A DNA stretch of 64,000 bases from Methanosarcina barkeri MS (GTDB lineage: Archaea; Halobacteriota; Methanosarcinia; Methanosarcinales; Methanosarcinaceae). Numbering within the stretch: position 1 is the first letter of the stretch; every line of letters begins with the position of its first letter. Under the pieces are notes generated by a model. It had not been told where the DNA came from and made no database searches. It was given only the letters and a program-made list of their open reading frames with translations. The position numbers were made by a program, and so were the translations under genes. The stretch is taken from assembly GCF_000970025.1 (NCBI RefSeq), contig NZ_CP009528.1, positions 2,653,168-2,717,167 on the forward strand. The letters are read 5' to 3'. Positions 36,492 to 44,913 of this stretch are shown piece by piece.

Positions 36492-37136
36492 GTGAGTTCA
36501 GATAACGAATCTTCAGAAGCTGGTCAGTCCGCAGAGAGAGTATTTCCCGAGCCATTGTCTCTGAAGGACCTTTACCACATATATGGAATTGAACGTAGCC
36601 ATGCCGATAATGTGGCCAGGAACGCTCTTGAGTTATTTGACATTCTTAATTCTATACATGGACTGGACTCCGAAATGCGGAACCTGGTAGAAACAGCTGC
36701 TCTTACTCACGATATAGGAGTAGCAGTAGATTTTGAAAATCATCACAAAGCAGGAAGGAACATTTTATTCATTCACCCGCCTTTAGAGGTGCCTGAAAGA
36801 TTCAGGCCTGTTGTTGCCTGGACTGCTTTCCTGCATAAAAAGAGTGTAGATAAAGAGAAAGTTAAGAAACTTAAAGGAAAGGACTTCGGGAAAATGCCCG
36901 AGGATCTTCAGGAGCTTACCCTGAAAGTGGCTGCTCTTATCCGGCTTGCTGATGCCCTTGATTACAGCAGAATGGAAAGCAGACTCGGAAAAGTCACCTT
37001 CGGGAAGCGGAGTATCAGGCTCGAGATCGAGGGGCAGGGAGCTGGGATTGACGCAGAAAGAATGGCAAAGAAAGGTGATCTATGGCACCTTCTCTACAAT
37101 ACCCGGCTTGAGTTCAGACCTGTACCGAAGAAGTAA
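36492..37136 (+). CDS. HD-domain protein, Ppx/GppA C-domain-like
   Basis: 214 aa. HD motif residues H37 (ERSHADNVARNA), H73-D74 (LTHDIGVAVD) and H84-H85 (NHHKAGRNIL) are present, with ALIRLADALDYSR further on. The arrangement matches the C-terminal HD-like domain of exopolyphosphatase / guanosine pentaphosphatase proteins, here without the actin-like N-terminal domain. Metal-dependent phosphohydrolase activity is likely; polyphosphate or nucleotide as substrate is inferred. Starts at GTG 36492. Confidence 0.85.
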   Translation: MSSDNESSEAGQSAERVFPEPLSLKDLYHIYGIERSHADNVARNALELFDILNSIHGLDSEMRNLVETAALTHDIGVAVDFENHHKAGRNILFIHPPLEVPERFRPVVAWTAFLHKKSVDKEKVKKLKGKDFGKMPEDLQELTLKVAALIRLADALDYSRMESRLGKVTFGKRSIRLEIEGQGAGIDAERMAKKGDLWHLLYNTRLEFRPVPKK

Positions 37137-37142
37137 TAAACC

Positions 37143-37285
37143 ATAGTGCTTACTGGTTTCTGACTATACTTACTGGCTTCTAGCCATACTTACTGGCTTC
37201 TAGCCATACTTACTGGCTTCTAGCCATACTTACTGGCTTCTAGCCATACTTACTGGCTTCTAGCCATACTTACTGGCTCCTGGCT
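37143..37285. repeat. 20-bp tandem repeat, about 7 copies (CATACTTACTGGCTTCTAGC)
   Basis: Fills the spacer between the HD gene and the phosphatase gene; copies at both ends are slightly diverged. Confidence 0.93.
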
Positions 37286-37315
37286 ATAGAAACTGATTAT
37301 ATGGAGTATCGTTTT

Positions 37316-38032
37316 ATGGGTCATCTTATACTTGTCAGGCATGGAGAACCTGGATTAAAGCCCGAAGAAAGGCTTGCCGGCTGGGTGGATATTTCTCTCA
37401 GCAGGAAAGGGATCGAAGAGGCTCTTCAATGTGCAGCAGAGCTTGAAAAGTTCGAACTGGACCTTGCTTTTGCCTCAAACCTTGTGCGGACGCAGGAAAC
37501 ACTTTTCTTAATATTGTCCGGACAGAAGAAAACAGGGGTTGTTGTCCATGAGAGTACAGGGAATGAAGGAAATCCAGGGAAAACGGACTGGTACTCGTAT
37601 CCTGAAAAACTCGGTAAAAAACTTATCCCGATTTATTTCACGCCTTATTTAAACGAGCGTTACTACGGTAAGCTCCAGGGCAGGAAAAAACAGAAAATGG
37701 AAGAAAAATACGGAGCCGAAAAACTTGCCTCCTGGAGGTGGAACTTTCAGCCAGGTCCACCTGACGGAGAAAGTCTTAAAGTCGTGTACGAACGTGCAGT
37801 GCCTTATTTCAAGGAGAAAATCCTGCCTGCTGTAAAGGCAGGAAAAAATGTGCTGGTTTGTGCTCACCAGGGCAGTCTGAGAGCTCTGGTCAAATATATA
37901 GAAGGGATTTCCGATGAGGATATCAAGAAAGTCAGGTTTTCCACAGGCGAACTTACGATATATCAGTATTCAGAAGGCAAGCTAACCCGGGAAAACACTG
38001 AGATGAACCCTGAGACTAAAAGGAACCTCTGA
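37316..38032 (+). CDS. Histidine phosphatase superfamily protein, phosphoglycerate mutase-like
   Basis: 238 aa from ATG 37316 (MGHLILVRHGEPGLKPEERL); the frame extends five codons upstream to ATG 37301. Phospho-acceptor His in LVRHGEP, second Arg in ASNLVRTQET, ERYYGKLQGRKK (as in dPGM), GPPDGESLKVVYERAVPYF and the second catalytic His in CAHQGSLRALVKY. Layout and ERxYGxLQG motif suggest 2,3-bisphosphoglycerate-dependent phosphoglycerate mutase, though an insert (KKTGVVVHESTGNEGNPGKT) is unusual. It could also be a phosphatase. Confidence 0.88.
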   Translation: MGHLILVRHGEPGLKPEERLAGWVDISLSRKGIEEALQCAAELEKFELDLAFASNLVRTQETLFLILSGQKKTGVVVHESTGNEGNPGKTDWYSYPEKLGKKLIPIYFTPYLNERYYGKLQGRKKQKMEEKYGAEKLASWRWNFQPGPPDGESLKVVYERAVPYFKEKILPAVKAGKNVLVCAHQGSLRALVKYIEGISDEDIKKVRFSTGELTIYQYSEGKLTRENTEMNPETKRNL

Positions 38033-38219
38033 GATTTCTGAATCTCTGTATTAAACCCTTTCTTGATTCCTTTATTGTTTTCTTTTTTAAATCCCATTAT
38101 CTCTTAAGTTTCTTCTTTTCATTCGGGTTTTCAATTTTGAATTTTGGACTTTTTGCAAGTACATTGGTAGCATAAGAGGCTTTCTTAGAGAAACATAGAA
38201 ATATGATATTGCAAAGAAC

Positions 38220-38843
38220 TCAAATATAACCCAGAGGCAGAATATAAAGAGGATCTTCGTTTGCTGGCAGTTTCAGCACTTTTCTTACCTCTTCGTCCTC
38301 AAAAGCTCCTACTGTACAGGTTCCTATCCCGAGCTCCACTCCAAGTAGACATATGTTCTGTGCAGTGTGCCCTGCTTCCATATAGGCATAACGAAGACCT
38401 CGACTACCGTATTTGCCTGTTATCCTCGGATAAACCGCGGAGATTACAAATGAAACGGGAGCACTCCGGATCATGGGCTGGGAAAGAGCAGCTTTTGAAA
38501 GCCTCTCCCTCATATCACCTGCAATTTCTCGGACAAGCGTATGGCCTTCAGAAATGTACCTGTAAATTCCAGGTTCAAGCTTTCCATCTTCTCCGGCAAC
38601 TACATGAATTTCAAGAGGGTAAAGCGCACCCGCAGAGGGTGCGGTCCTTAAACCTTCCTTAGAACTTACACCCTGAGCAGCCCAGAGCAAGCGAGAAATA
38701 ACGGACTCGGAGAGTTCCTTGTCTTTATATCTTCTTACGGACCTCCGCTTTGCAATGAGTTCTTCGATATGGCTTCTATCCGCAGCTTCTGGCTCAGGCA
38801 GTTTGACTTTCATTGGCAGGTCTGTAAGACCTTGATTTCCCAT
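38220..38843 (-). CDS. SagB/nitroreductase-family oxidoreductase
   Basis: About 207 aa from ATG 38843, where GGGGGA lies seven bases upstream; an earlier ATG at 38858 has no site. Nitroreductase fold with RRSVRRYKDKELSESVISRL (FMN phosphate contacts), APSAGALYPLEIHVVAG (SagB-type hallmark), GLRYAYMEAGHTAQNICLLG and LGIGTCTVGAFED. FMN-dependent dehydrogenase or reductase; the SagB type often acts on thiazoline/oxazoline rings, but no peptide-modification genes are nearby. Substrate unknown. Confidence 0.9.
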   Translation of the reverse strand: MGNQGLTDLPMKVKLPEPEAADRSHIEELIAKRRSVRRYKDKELSESVISRLLWAAQGVSSKEGLRTAPSAGALYPLEIHVVAGEDGKLEPGIYRYISEGHTLVREIAGDMRERLSKAALSQPMIRSAPVSFVISAVYPRITGKYGSRGLRYAYMEAGHTAQNICLLGVELGIGTCTVGAFEDEEVRKVLKLPANEDPLYILPLGYI

Positions 38844-39154
38844 ATTTATTTCCCCCATACTTCTGGTACAATATTTTTATTCCTTGATTATTCCTTCCCA
38901 CTTTCCGCAAATGTCTGATAAATTTCACTATTTTTCCCGATATCGTTTTTTCAATATCTCTATTTATTATTTTCAATTGTATTTCTTCGTTTACTCATTC
39001 ATTTAAACATTATATGTTCAGTAAAGGTTTTCCTTCTTGTTTTTTGGTAGCAACAATTGAGATCCCAGACAATCTCAATACTAAATTTTGGAAATTTCTC
39101 CAAAAACGATAGCAAGAAAATTATTCATTTAAGAGGACATCTACGGAAAGACAG
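38844..39154. other. Intergenic region, no gene
   Basis: AT-rich with T-rich runs. A minus-strand frame at 38794-38976 is a shadow with no ribosome site. Confidence 0.5.
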
Positions 39155-39199
39155 TTCCTTGATTATTCCTTGATTATTCCTTGATTATTCCTTGATTAT
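39155..39199. repeat. 12-bp tandem repeat (TTCCTTGATTAT), nearly 4 copies
   Basis: The array runs into the stop codon of the DUF59 gene, again a repeat anchored at a gene 3' end. Confidence 0.88.
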
Positions 39200-39591
39200 T
39201 TTGTAATCCGCTTCATTGCCTCTTCCGAAATTCTGTCAGGAGTCCACGGTGGGTCCCAAACAAGCTCTATTTTTGCTTCTTTTACTCCTTCTATTGCCTC
39301 AACCTTTCGCTTCACATTCTCTATAATAAGCTCTCCCATAGGACAGCCAGGCATAGTTAGAGTCATTTTGATATGGACCAAATCTCCTTCTACTTCTACC
39401 CCATAAACAAGTCCAAGGTCAATAATGTTTATCGGAATTTCAGGATCATAGCATGTCTTTAGAACTTCGATAACTTCTTCTTTCGTAACGATGGTACCCT
39501 CTCCCTTAAGGTATGGATCTAGAGCAATTTTATGCTTTCCATTTAATAAAAAGGTGGATAGAATTAAATAAATTTCCCAGAACCTCAACAT
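39196..39591 (-). CDS. MIP18/DUF59-family iron-sulfur assembly protein
   Basis: 131 aa as an open frame; conserved domain about 98 aa. YDPEIPINIIDLGLVYGVEV and the active Cys region TMPGCPMGELIIENVKRKVE identify the MIP18/SufT-like family, which helps iron-sulfur cluster assembly or transfer. The conserved start (VTKEEVIEVLKTCYDPE) is preceded by GGGAGAGGGTACC-ATC-GTT, where relatives would have ATG. The only in-frame ATG is at 39591, 33 codons upstream, with no ribosome site and an extension (LRFWEIYLILSTFLLNGKHK) foreign to the family. The real start may be ATC at 39490-39492. Confidence 0.88.
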   Translation of the reverse strand: MLRFWEIYLILSTFLLNGKHKIALDPYLKGEGTIVTKEEVIEVLKTCYDPEIPINIIDLGLVYGVEVEGDLVHIKMTLTMPGCPMGELIIENVKRKVEAIEGVKEAKIELVWDPPWTPDRISEEAMKRITK

Positions 39592-39890
39592 AGGCTATTC
39601 TTCGGTTTTGAAAAGCATGTCCCAGCAGTGAAATTATTAAAAAAAAACTACACGAATAGTTACCAAACAAGCCTAGTTACCAAACAAGCTAGTTACCAAA
39701 CAAGCTAGTTACCAAACAAGCTAGTTACCAAACAAGCTAGTTACCAAACAAGCTTTTTTTCTAGATACACTAAGATGTACAGGACTGCATAAGCTTATCA
39801 AGGAACTTAATTCACTGAGAAAGTCATTTTCGAACGTTAAATTATATATAAAAATCCTCTTAATTACTCTTATTGTAAAATAAACACAAT
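39592..39890. repeat. Spacer with 16-bp tandem repeat (AGTTACCAAACAAGCT), about 6 copies
   Basis: The array is at about 39658-39755. The rest is AT-rich. A TATA box (TTATATATAAAAAT, about 39842-39855) lies upstream of the ferredoxin gene. Confidence 0.9.
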
Positions 39891-39897
39891 GGGGGAG
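39891..39897 (+). promoter_or_regulatory. Ribosome-binding site of the ferredoxin gene (GGGGGAG)
   Basis: A near-perfect Shine-Dalgarno sequence six bases before ATA 39904. A TGA in the same frame two codons before the ATA excludes an upstream start, so the site decides the start. Confidence 0.75.
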
Positions 39898-39903
39898 TGA
39901 AGT

Positions 39904-40134
39904 ATAGCCGATAGTTCAGATAAAGTTGTTGAAAATATTCCAGGACCTTATTATTGTGACTATAACTGTATAGCCTGTAATCTCTGTGTGGATACTGCAC
40001 CTGAAAACTTCAAGATGAATGACGACGAATCCAATGCCTATGTATATAAGCAGCCTGAAAATGATGAAGAAAAAGAACTTTGTGAAGAAGCGTTAGAAGC
40101 CTGCCCGGTTAGCGCAATAGGAAATGACGGCTAA
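39904..40134 (+). CDS. [4Fe-4S] ferredoxin, apparently starting at ATA
   Basis: 76 aa. The sequence ADSSDKVVENIPGPYYCDYN leads into CIACNLCVDTAPENF (C22-x2-C25-x2-C28) and ends with EALEACPVSAIG (fourth ligand Cys-Pro). This is a single-cluster ferredoxin for cytoplasmic electron transfer. No ATG, GTG or TTG is available: TGA lies two codons upstream, and the next ATG is inside the fold. ATA 39904 stands six bases after GGGGGAG, where relatives have ATG. Either ATA is used at low efficiency, or this is a point mutation or sequence error. Confidence 0.85.
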   Translation: MADSSDKVVENIPGPYYCDYNCIACNLCVDTAPENFKMNDDESNAYVYKQPENDEEKELCEEALEACPVSAIGNDG

Positions 40135-40159
40135 AGTGATGGTTGAAATAATTTATTTG

Positions 40160-40950
40160 ATTCAACTCATAAGGTGAGAAGTCCCCTTCCTAGACAATTT
40201 CTGGCGAAAGCCGGAAAGTGGCAGATGGGGTTGAAAGCCGTCAACTTTATAAAATAACCTTTAACAAAAAACCATTTATTTCTTTAAAACATGTAATATG
40301 AGGATGTTAAAAGCCTACAAGTATCGAATTTACCCTACTAAAGGCCAGAAAAAACTTATAAAAGTTCATTTTGGAGCCTGTAGATTTGTCTATAATTGGG
40401 CTTTAGAACAGAAAATAAAAACTAAATCAATCTCAAGCACAGGCGGTTTGAAGGCACTCTGAAAACAGCAACCATTTCAAGATCCTACACTAGAAAAGAT
40501 TATATCAGTATTCTTGTGGAAGATGGAAAAGAACTTCCTGTAAAGCAGGAATTCTCAGAATCTACTACAGTGGGAATAGAGTAGGTATTTCAGCGTGGAG
40601 TAGCTTCATAATAAAGTTAGAATACAAAGCAGATTGGTTCGGTAAAACTATCCTGAGAATAGGACATTTTGAACCCTCATCTAAACTTTGTAGTGTTTGC
40701 GGATATTATAATTCAGATTTGACATTAAAGGATAGAGAGTGGGAATGTCCTGATTGTAAAACAAAACATGATAGGGACATTAATGCTGCAATCAATATCA
40801 AAAAATTTTCACTTTATAATCAAAATTTTATAGTTATCTGACACCTGCGGAACGCGGGGAAGGGTTTGGGGACTTGTTCTCAAAAGATAAAGGAATGAAC
40901 CAAGAAGCTTCTCCTTCGAAATTGAGCCGAAAGGCAAAGAATTCAGGGAG
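40160..40950 (+). pseudogene. Degenerate IS605/IS1341-type element with broken tnpB
   Basis: A left part holds a hairpin (TTCTGGC-GAAA-GCCGGAA at about 40199-40216). ATG 40299 opens MRMLKAYKYRIYPTKGQKKL, the TnpB N-terminus, then VHFGACRFVYNWALEQKIKT. A shift and deletions follow: a middle piece (DYISILVEDGKELPVKQEFS) and the C-terminal piece KADWFGKTILRIGHFEPSSK, LCSVCGYYNSDLTLKDREWE, CPDCKTKHDRDINAAINIKK, with a stop at 40839-40841. The zinc finger and RuvC-III are intact, but the catalytic Asp of RuvC-I and much of the core are deleted. No tnpA is present. Confidence 0.85.
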
Positions 40951-41098
40951 GGGCAGTTCACGCCAATTTTACTGGCTTTTTATCATTTTATTGGTTATTG
41001 TTGTCTTTATACCGTTTTCTTATTGTTTTTTCCTGCTATTGCTTTTTTATTGGTTTACATTTTCCCCGCAATTGTTTTTTCACTAATACTGCTTTTGT

Positions 41099-41200
41099 TG
41101 TTGTTCATTCTCAATTTCAGAATAGATTTTTGTTGTTATTCATTCTCAATTTCAGAATAGATTTTTGTTGTTATTCATTCTCAATTTCAGAATAGATTTT
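41099..41200. repeat. 35-bp tandem repeat, about 3 copies, overlapping a gene 3' end
   Basis: The rightmost copy encodes the last residues and stop of the ArsR-type regulator (IYSEIENE, stop at 41171). Two further copies follow downstream. Confidence 0.9.
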
Positions 41201-41944
41201 GGAAAGCCCTTGCAGGGTGGAGTAACCTTTCCTGGTAATAATATAGTCTCCCCGTTCATTTCGCTGTAAAATCATTCCTGTTTCAAGGAGTTTCTGAAGA
41301 TGAAAAAGCAGATTTCCGCCGCGTAGGCCTGTAAGTTTGGAAAGTTCGGAAAACGTCTTGCTTTCCCCTGAAAGCGCTTTGAGCATTAGTAGACGCTGTC
41401 GGTTTGCTATCGGCTCGCAGACTTCAGTGACCAGCTTTTCAGGCTCAATTTCGCTGATGTCGATTTTTTTGTCCTCTTCACCTTTTTCCTCATAAATCTG
41501 GAGCGAGCGCATAAGTTTGACCTGCTTTTCAAAAAGATTCGTAGCTTCCGAAAAACACTTGCTGCAATTTGAGTTTTTAGATTCCTTTTTTAATTCTTCC
41601 AGCCTGTCCCTGTACAGCTTTATGGTTTCAGCTTCGATCCTGCCTCTTCCAACAAGCCCTGCGGTTTCATGCAAGAGCTCACGAAAAGCCTTTTCACAAA
41701 AATCCCGCATCCCGCAGTCTGTTGTCATCCGGGTATGCATTATCTCGCTTGCGTCCTCACAGAGATAGTCTACCATGGGCTTCATGAAGCTCTTTCTCAT
41801 CTCCCCAATCATTTCTTCAATATGCTGCTGGTTTGCTTTCTGCAAAAACCGTGAGAACTCGTTCCGCAAGGATGTTACTTCTTCCTTAATTGAGTGAAGT
41901 TCCTCCCGGTAATAAGTCTCGGAATTTTCGTTAGCCATCTCCAT
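41171..41944 (-). CDS. ArsR-like winged-helix regulator with N-terminal coiled coil
   Basis: 257 aa. N-terminal coiled coil (EELHSIKEEVTSLRNEFSRF), a helical middle section with Cys residues (CEDASEIMHTRMTTDCGMRD, NSNCSKCF), and a C-terminal winged helix: EPIANRQRLLMLKALSGESK, TFSELSKLTGLRGGNLLFHL, QKLLETGMILQRNERGDYII. The NCSKC pair and other Cys could sense redox or metal, but this is inference. A GAGGTAA site is upstream. It has no operon partner; the target is unknown. Confidence 0.87.
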   Translation of the reverse strand: MEMANENSETYYREELHSIKEEVTSLRNEFSRFLQKANQQHIEEMIGEMRKSFMKPMVDYLCEDASEIMHTRMTTDCGMRDFCEKAFRELLHETAGLVGRGRIEAETIKLYRDRLEELKKESKNSNCSKCFSEATNLFEKQVKLMRSLQIYEEKGEEDKKIDISEIEPEKLVTEVCEPIANRQRLLMLKALSGESKTFSELSKLTGLRGGNLLFHLQKLLETGMILQRNERGDYIITRKGYSTLQGLSKIYSEIENE

Positions 41945-42228
41945 TTTTTATTTACCTCGGAAACTTTTTAAAACTTTATTTTATAGGAAATTAAAATTAT
42001 TTTAGTTAAAGTTTGTTGTAATCAGGACAACAATTAACGTAACTAGGAATACTGGTAATTAAAGGCTTCATTAAAGGTTATTAAGACTGAAACTGAAGGA
42101 TTTATTGATCGTGAAGGGTTTATTGACCGTGCTTATTTAAAGCTGATAATTAAAGGGATTATCAAAGTTTGTTAATTTAAGGTCATTTTTCTATACAATC
42201 AATACCATGTACATAATTATAACGCTTA
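41945..42228. other. AT-rich intergenic region
   Basis: Contains short direct repeats (GAAGGATTTATTGATCGTG / GAAGGGTTTATTGACCGTG at about 42096-42130). No gene. Confidence 0.5.
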
Positions 42229-42243
42229 AGTATATAAATATAT
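42229..42243 (+). promoter_or_regulatory. TATA box of the Cys-rich mini-protein gene
   Basis: AGTATATAAATATAT lies about 29-43 bp before the ATG at 42272. A GGTGAT ribosome site at about 42260-42265 follows, giving a short leader. Confidence 0.6.
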
Positions 42244-42271
42244 ACAACATTCCTGATCTCGGTGATAAATC

Positions 42272-42472
42272 ATGGAATTACAGGATATAAACAACTTCGT
42301 ACAGACTGCAAATGAAGACCAGCTCAAAGCCTTCGGTTTTCTGGGGCAATGGATGGCAGAAAACGCTCCTAAGTACTGTAACTGCCCTTCAAAGTGTTCT
42401 CAGAACTGTGAACTCGCAAAGGCACTCGGCGGAGCACTTCAGGCAGCAGGACAGAAGCTTCAGGGGCAGTAA
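42272..42472 (+). CDS. Cys-rich mini-protein (66 aa), unknown function
   Basis: A strong ribosome site (GGTGAT) and TATA box support a real gene. The product is helical with a central metal-type motif C36-x-C38-x3-C42-x3-C46 (CNCPSKCSQNC) between amphipathic helices (NNFVQTANEDQLKAFGFLGQ and ALGGALQAAGQKLQ). Zinc or iron-sulfur binding is likely; I do not know the family. Confidence 0.75.
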   Translation: MELQDINNFVQTANEDQLKAFGFLGQWMAENAPKYCNCPSKCSQNCELAKALGGALQAAGQKLQGQ

Positions 42473-42740
42473 GCAGGATAAACAAGAAAAATAAGCAGAA
42501 TCCTATCCGGATCTGCTGCCCTTTTTATATTTTTAGTTTTTTCGGTCTTTTCAGTCTTTTGTACTTCTTTATACCACTCATATGTTATCCAGCCTGACAT
42601 TTAAGAAACTCCACATTTAAGAAACTCTACATTTCAGAAACTCTTTCTGTGCTGGCCGGAAGCTGGCTGAAAACTGCATTGTGTTTTTTATATGAAACAG
42701 AAGATATACTTAATTTAGAATCTAATCGGGGGAACTCAAG

Positions 42741-43178
42741 ATGGAACCAACGACATCCGAAAGGGAAAACTTCTGGAACGCAAAAACCTATGCATTCATC
42801 ACTGACCATACAAAACCTGCAATGAAGTGGGCTATATCCGAACTTAAAAACCGGGGCAAAGATGTCTATATCATCGACCTTTCAGACAAGCCGGAATCCG
42901 GTTCTTTAAGAACAGTCTCCGAACTTCCAGCCGGCCTTGACCGCGCCGTACTGGGCGTCACAATAACCGACCCTGGAAACTTTATTCCTGCCCTGAAGGA
43001 GAAAGGCATCACTAAAATCTGGCTTCACTGGAGAACAGAAACCGAAAAAGCTATGGACACATGCAAGGCAGAAGGTCTCGAATGCATGACCGAACATTGC
43101 CCGATGATGTACCTCGGAAACGGATTCAGTATACATGGGATACACAGGGCGATTGCGAAGATGATGGGAAAGTATTGA
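42741..43178 (+). CDS. CoA-binding domain protein (YccU-like)
   Basis: 145 aa with a Rossmann-like CoA-binding fold: TYAFITDHTKPAMKWAISEL, LKNRGKDVYIIDLSDKPESG, PAGLDRAVLGVTITDPGNFI, KGITKIWLHWRTETEKAM and a C-terminal CMTEHCPMMYLGNG. This is the stand-alone family related to the N-domain of succinyl-CoA ligase; ligands are unproven. GGGGGA precedes the ATG. It is the last gene before the GC-rich island. Confidence 0.87.
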   Translation: MEPTTSERENFWNAKTYAFITDHTKPAMKWAISELKNRGKDVYIIDLSDKPESGSLRTVSELPAGLDRAVLGVTITDPGNFIPALKEKGITKIWLHWRTETEKAMDTCKAEGLECMTEHCPMMYLGNGFSIHGIHRAIAKMMGKY

Positions 43179-43204
43179 AAGACGGATTTTACCCGGAACC
43201 TTGA

Positions 43205-44835
43205 TTGTTCACATTTTTTAAACCCGCTTCGGCCATGCGGTCGTTTTCCTGGAACGCCAGGTTGCGATTCTCCTTGGTGATAGGATAATTCTCACCACCT
43301 GGCAGGCCAGTACTAACCGGCACGCGCGATCGGCACATCCGGCGCTCCCTTGACGAAACAGCGCGCCACCGACTTGCCCTGCTCGTTCTTCATGTTGTGG
43401 AACGTAGCCATGAACTTGTAATCGGAGTCGAAAGGCACTTCGGCCACGCGCGGGTACATCTGACGAGCGTCTTCCACGCTGACCCCCCTTCTCGGCCAGC
43501 ACGATCAGCGCGCCTTCGGTAGGGTCGCCGATCAATGCTTCACCGTCTAGGCGAGCATCGGAGCATAGTGCCATCGGCAGTAGGAAAGGATCAAGATCTA
43601 TCCTAGTACCGCCTGTACTCAGTAACTGTCCTTGTGTACTGTAAGCAGGAGTACCCTTTTTCCATGGCTGTCCTGCGGCGACGCCGCTTGTATGCTCTAA
43701 TATTCCCTGCGTACTGTAGCCTTCACCTGAGATCCTGTAGCGATTCTGGCCGGGTATGCTGAACTCTCGCACTGTCATCTTGTTGAGCGTCAACGTGCCG
43801 GTTTTGTCGGAGCAAATAGCTGAGACCGAGCCGAGTGTTTCCACCGACGGTAGCCGCTTGACAATGGCGTTCTGAGCCGTCCGTACCCATGGAATACATG
43901 ATGGTAACTACAGCTAGCAGGCCGGTAGGGATGGCTGAGACCGCCAGCGCTACGCCGGCGATGAAGATTGCGTCTAGTGCCTGTCCGCTGCGCAGTCCCA
44001 GAATAACCATCAGGATGAAGGCAAGGCCCGCCAAAGCCGCAATAATCATCGTTAGTCGATCGAGCTGCTTTTGTAAGGGTGTTTTTTTGCCGCCTCGGTT
44101 TTGTTTAGCAAGTCCGCGATATTCCCCATCTCTGTGCCCATACCGGTGGTGGTGACGATCATCTCTCCATGTCCGCGAGTGACCGAAGTATTCATGAACG
44201 CCATGTTCACGCGGTCGCCCAGGGAAACCTCGGAACTGTAATGGTAGCGGTGTCCTTCAGAGTGGCGACGCTCTCGCCGGTGAGGGCGGCTTCCTCAATC
44301 TCTATCGTGGCCGCCACGAACAGACGGCCATCGGCAGAAACAACATTGCCAGCCTCCATCAACACAATGTCGCCGGGCACCAGTCCTTCGGCCTCGATTT
44401 CTTTTACCTCGCCTTCCCGACGCACACGGACAACGTTCTTCATTGTCCCGGCCAATGCCGCCAGGCTGGCTTCGGCCTTTGACTCCACACGCAGACCCAG
44501 AACCGCGTTAAAGACGGTCAGGCTCACCAGCACCAACGTGGTTACCCATTTTCCAGTGAAAAGTTGATTGACAGCCGCAGCCACCAGCAGAATGATCTGT
44601 ATGAGGTCACGATACTGGCGCAGAAAGGCCTGCCATCCCGGCTCTTTTTCTTATCCGCCAGTTTGTTCGGACCATACTGCTGAAAGTGCTGTTGCAACTC
44701 CGTCGTACTCAAGCCCCTGACCGGATCGACCTGGAGCTGGCTGGCGACTTCTGCCGGCGTAATCGCATACCATTTTACATCTGACATCTTTTGGACTGAA
44801 CCCTGTGATGTGGTTTGATCAGGTTGATGTGACAT
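43205..44835 (-). pseudogene. P-type cation ATPase pseudogene, multiply frameshifted and truncated
   Basis: The N-domain (WYAITPAEVASQLQVDPVRG, ELQQHFQQYGPNKLADKK), the actuator domain (GDIVLMEAGNVVSADGRLFV, EEAALTGES), helix 4 ([20 protein letters not shown]) and the phosphorylation site [16 protein letters not shown] are readable, but in at least four reading frames. Changes fall near 44600, 44215, 44080 (an A7 run), 43870 and 43490. The gene ends within the nucleotide-binding domain ([10 protein letters not shown], then [18 protein letters not shown]); the hinge and C-terminal membrane helices are absent. It was probably a Ca/Mg-type (PMR1/MgtA-like) pump. GC content is clearly above the neighbours, which suggests transfer. 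Confidence 0.88.
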
Positions 44836-44913
44836 GTTTCCTCTCCTTTAGTTCAAAAAGTGAGGGGACTTTGATGCTTTCTGGTGCGAGTAACCCGGCT
44901 TTCCGACGTGACC

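Noticed and set aside
38794-38976. Minus-strand 60-codon frame upstream of the nitroreductase gene
   Set aside because: Overlaps the start of the real gene in another frame and has no ribosome site.
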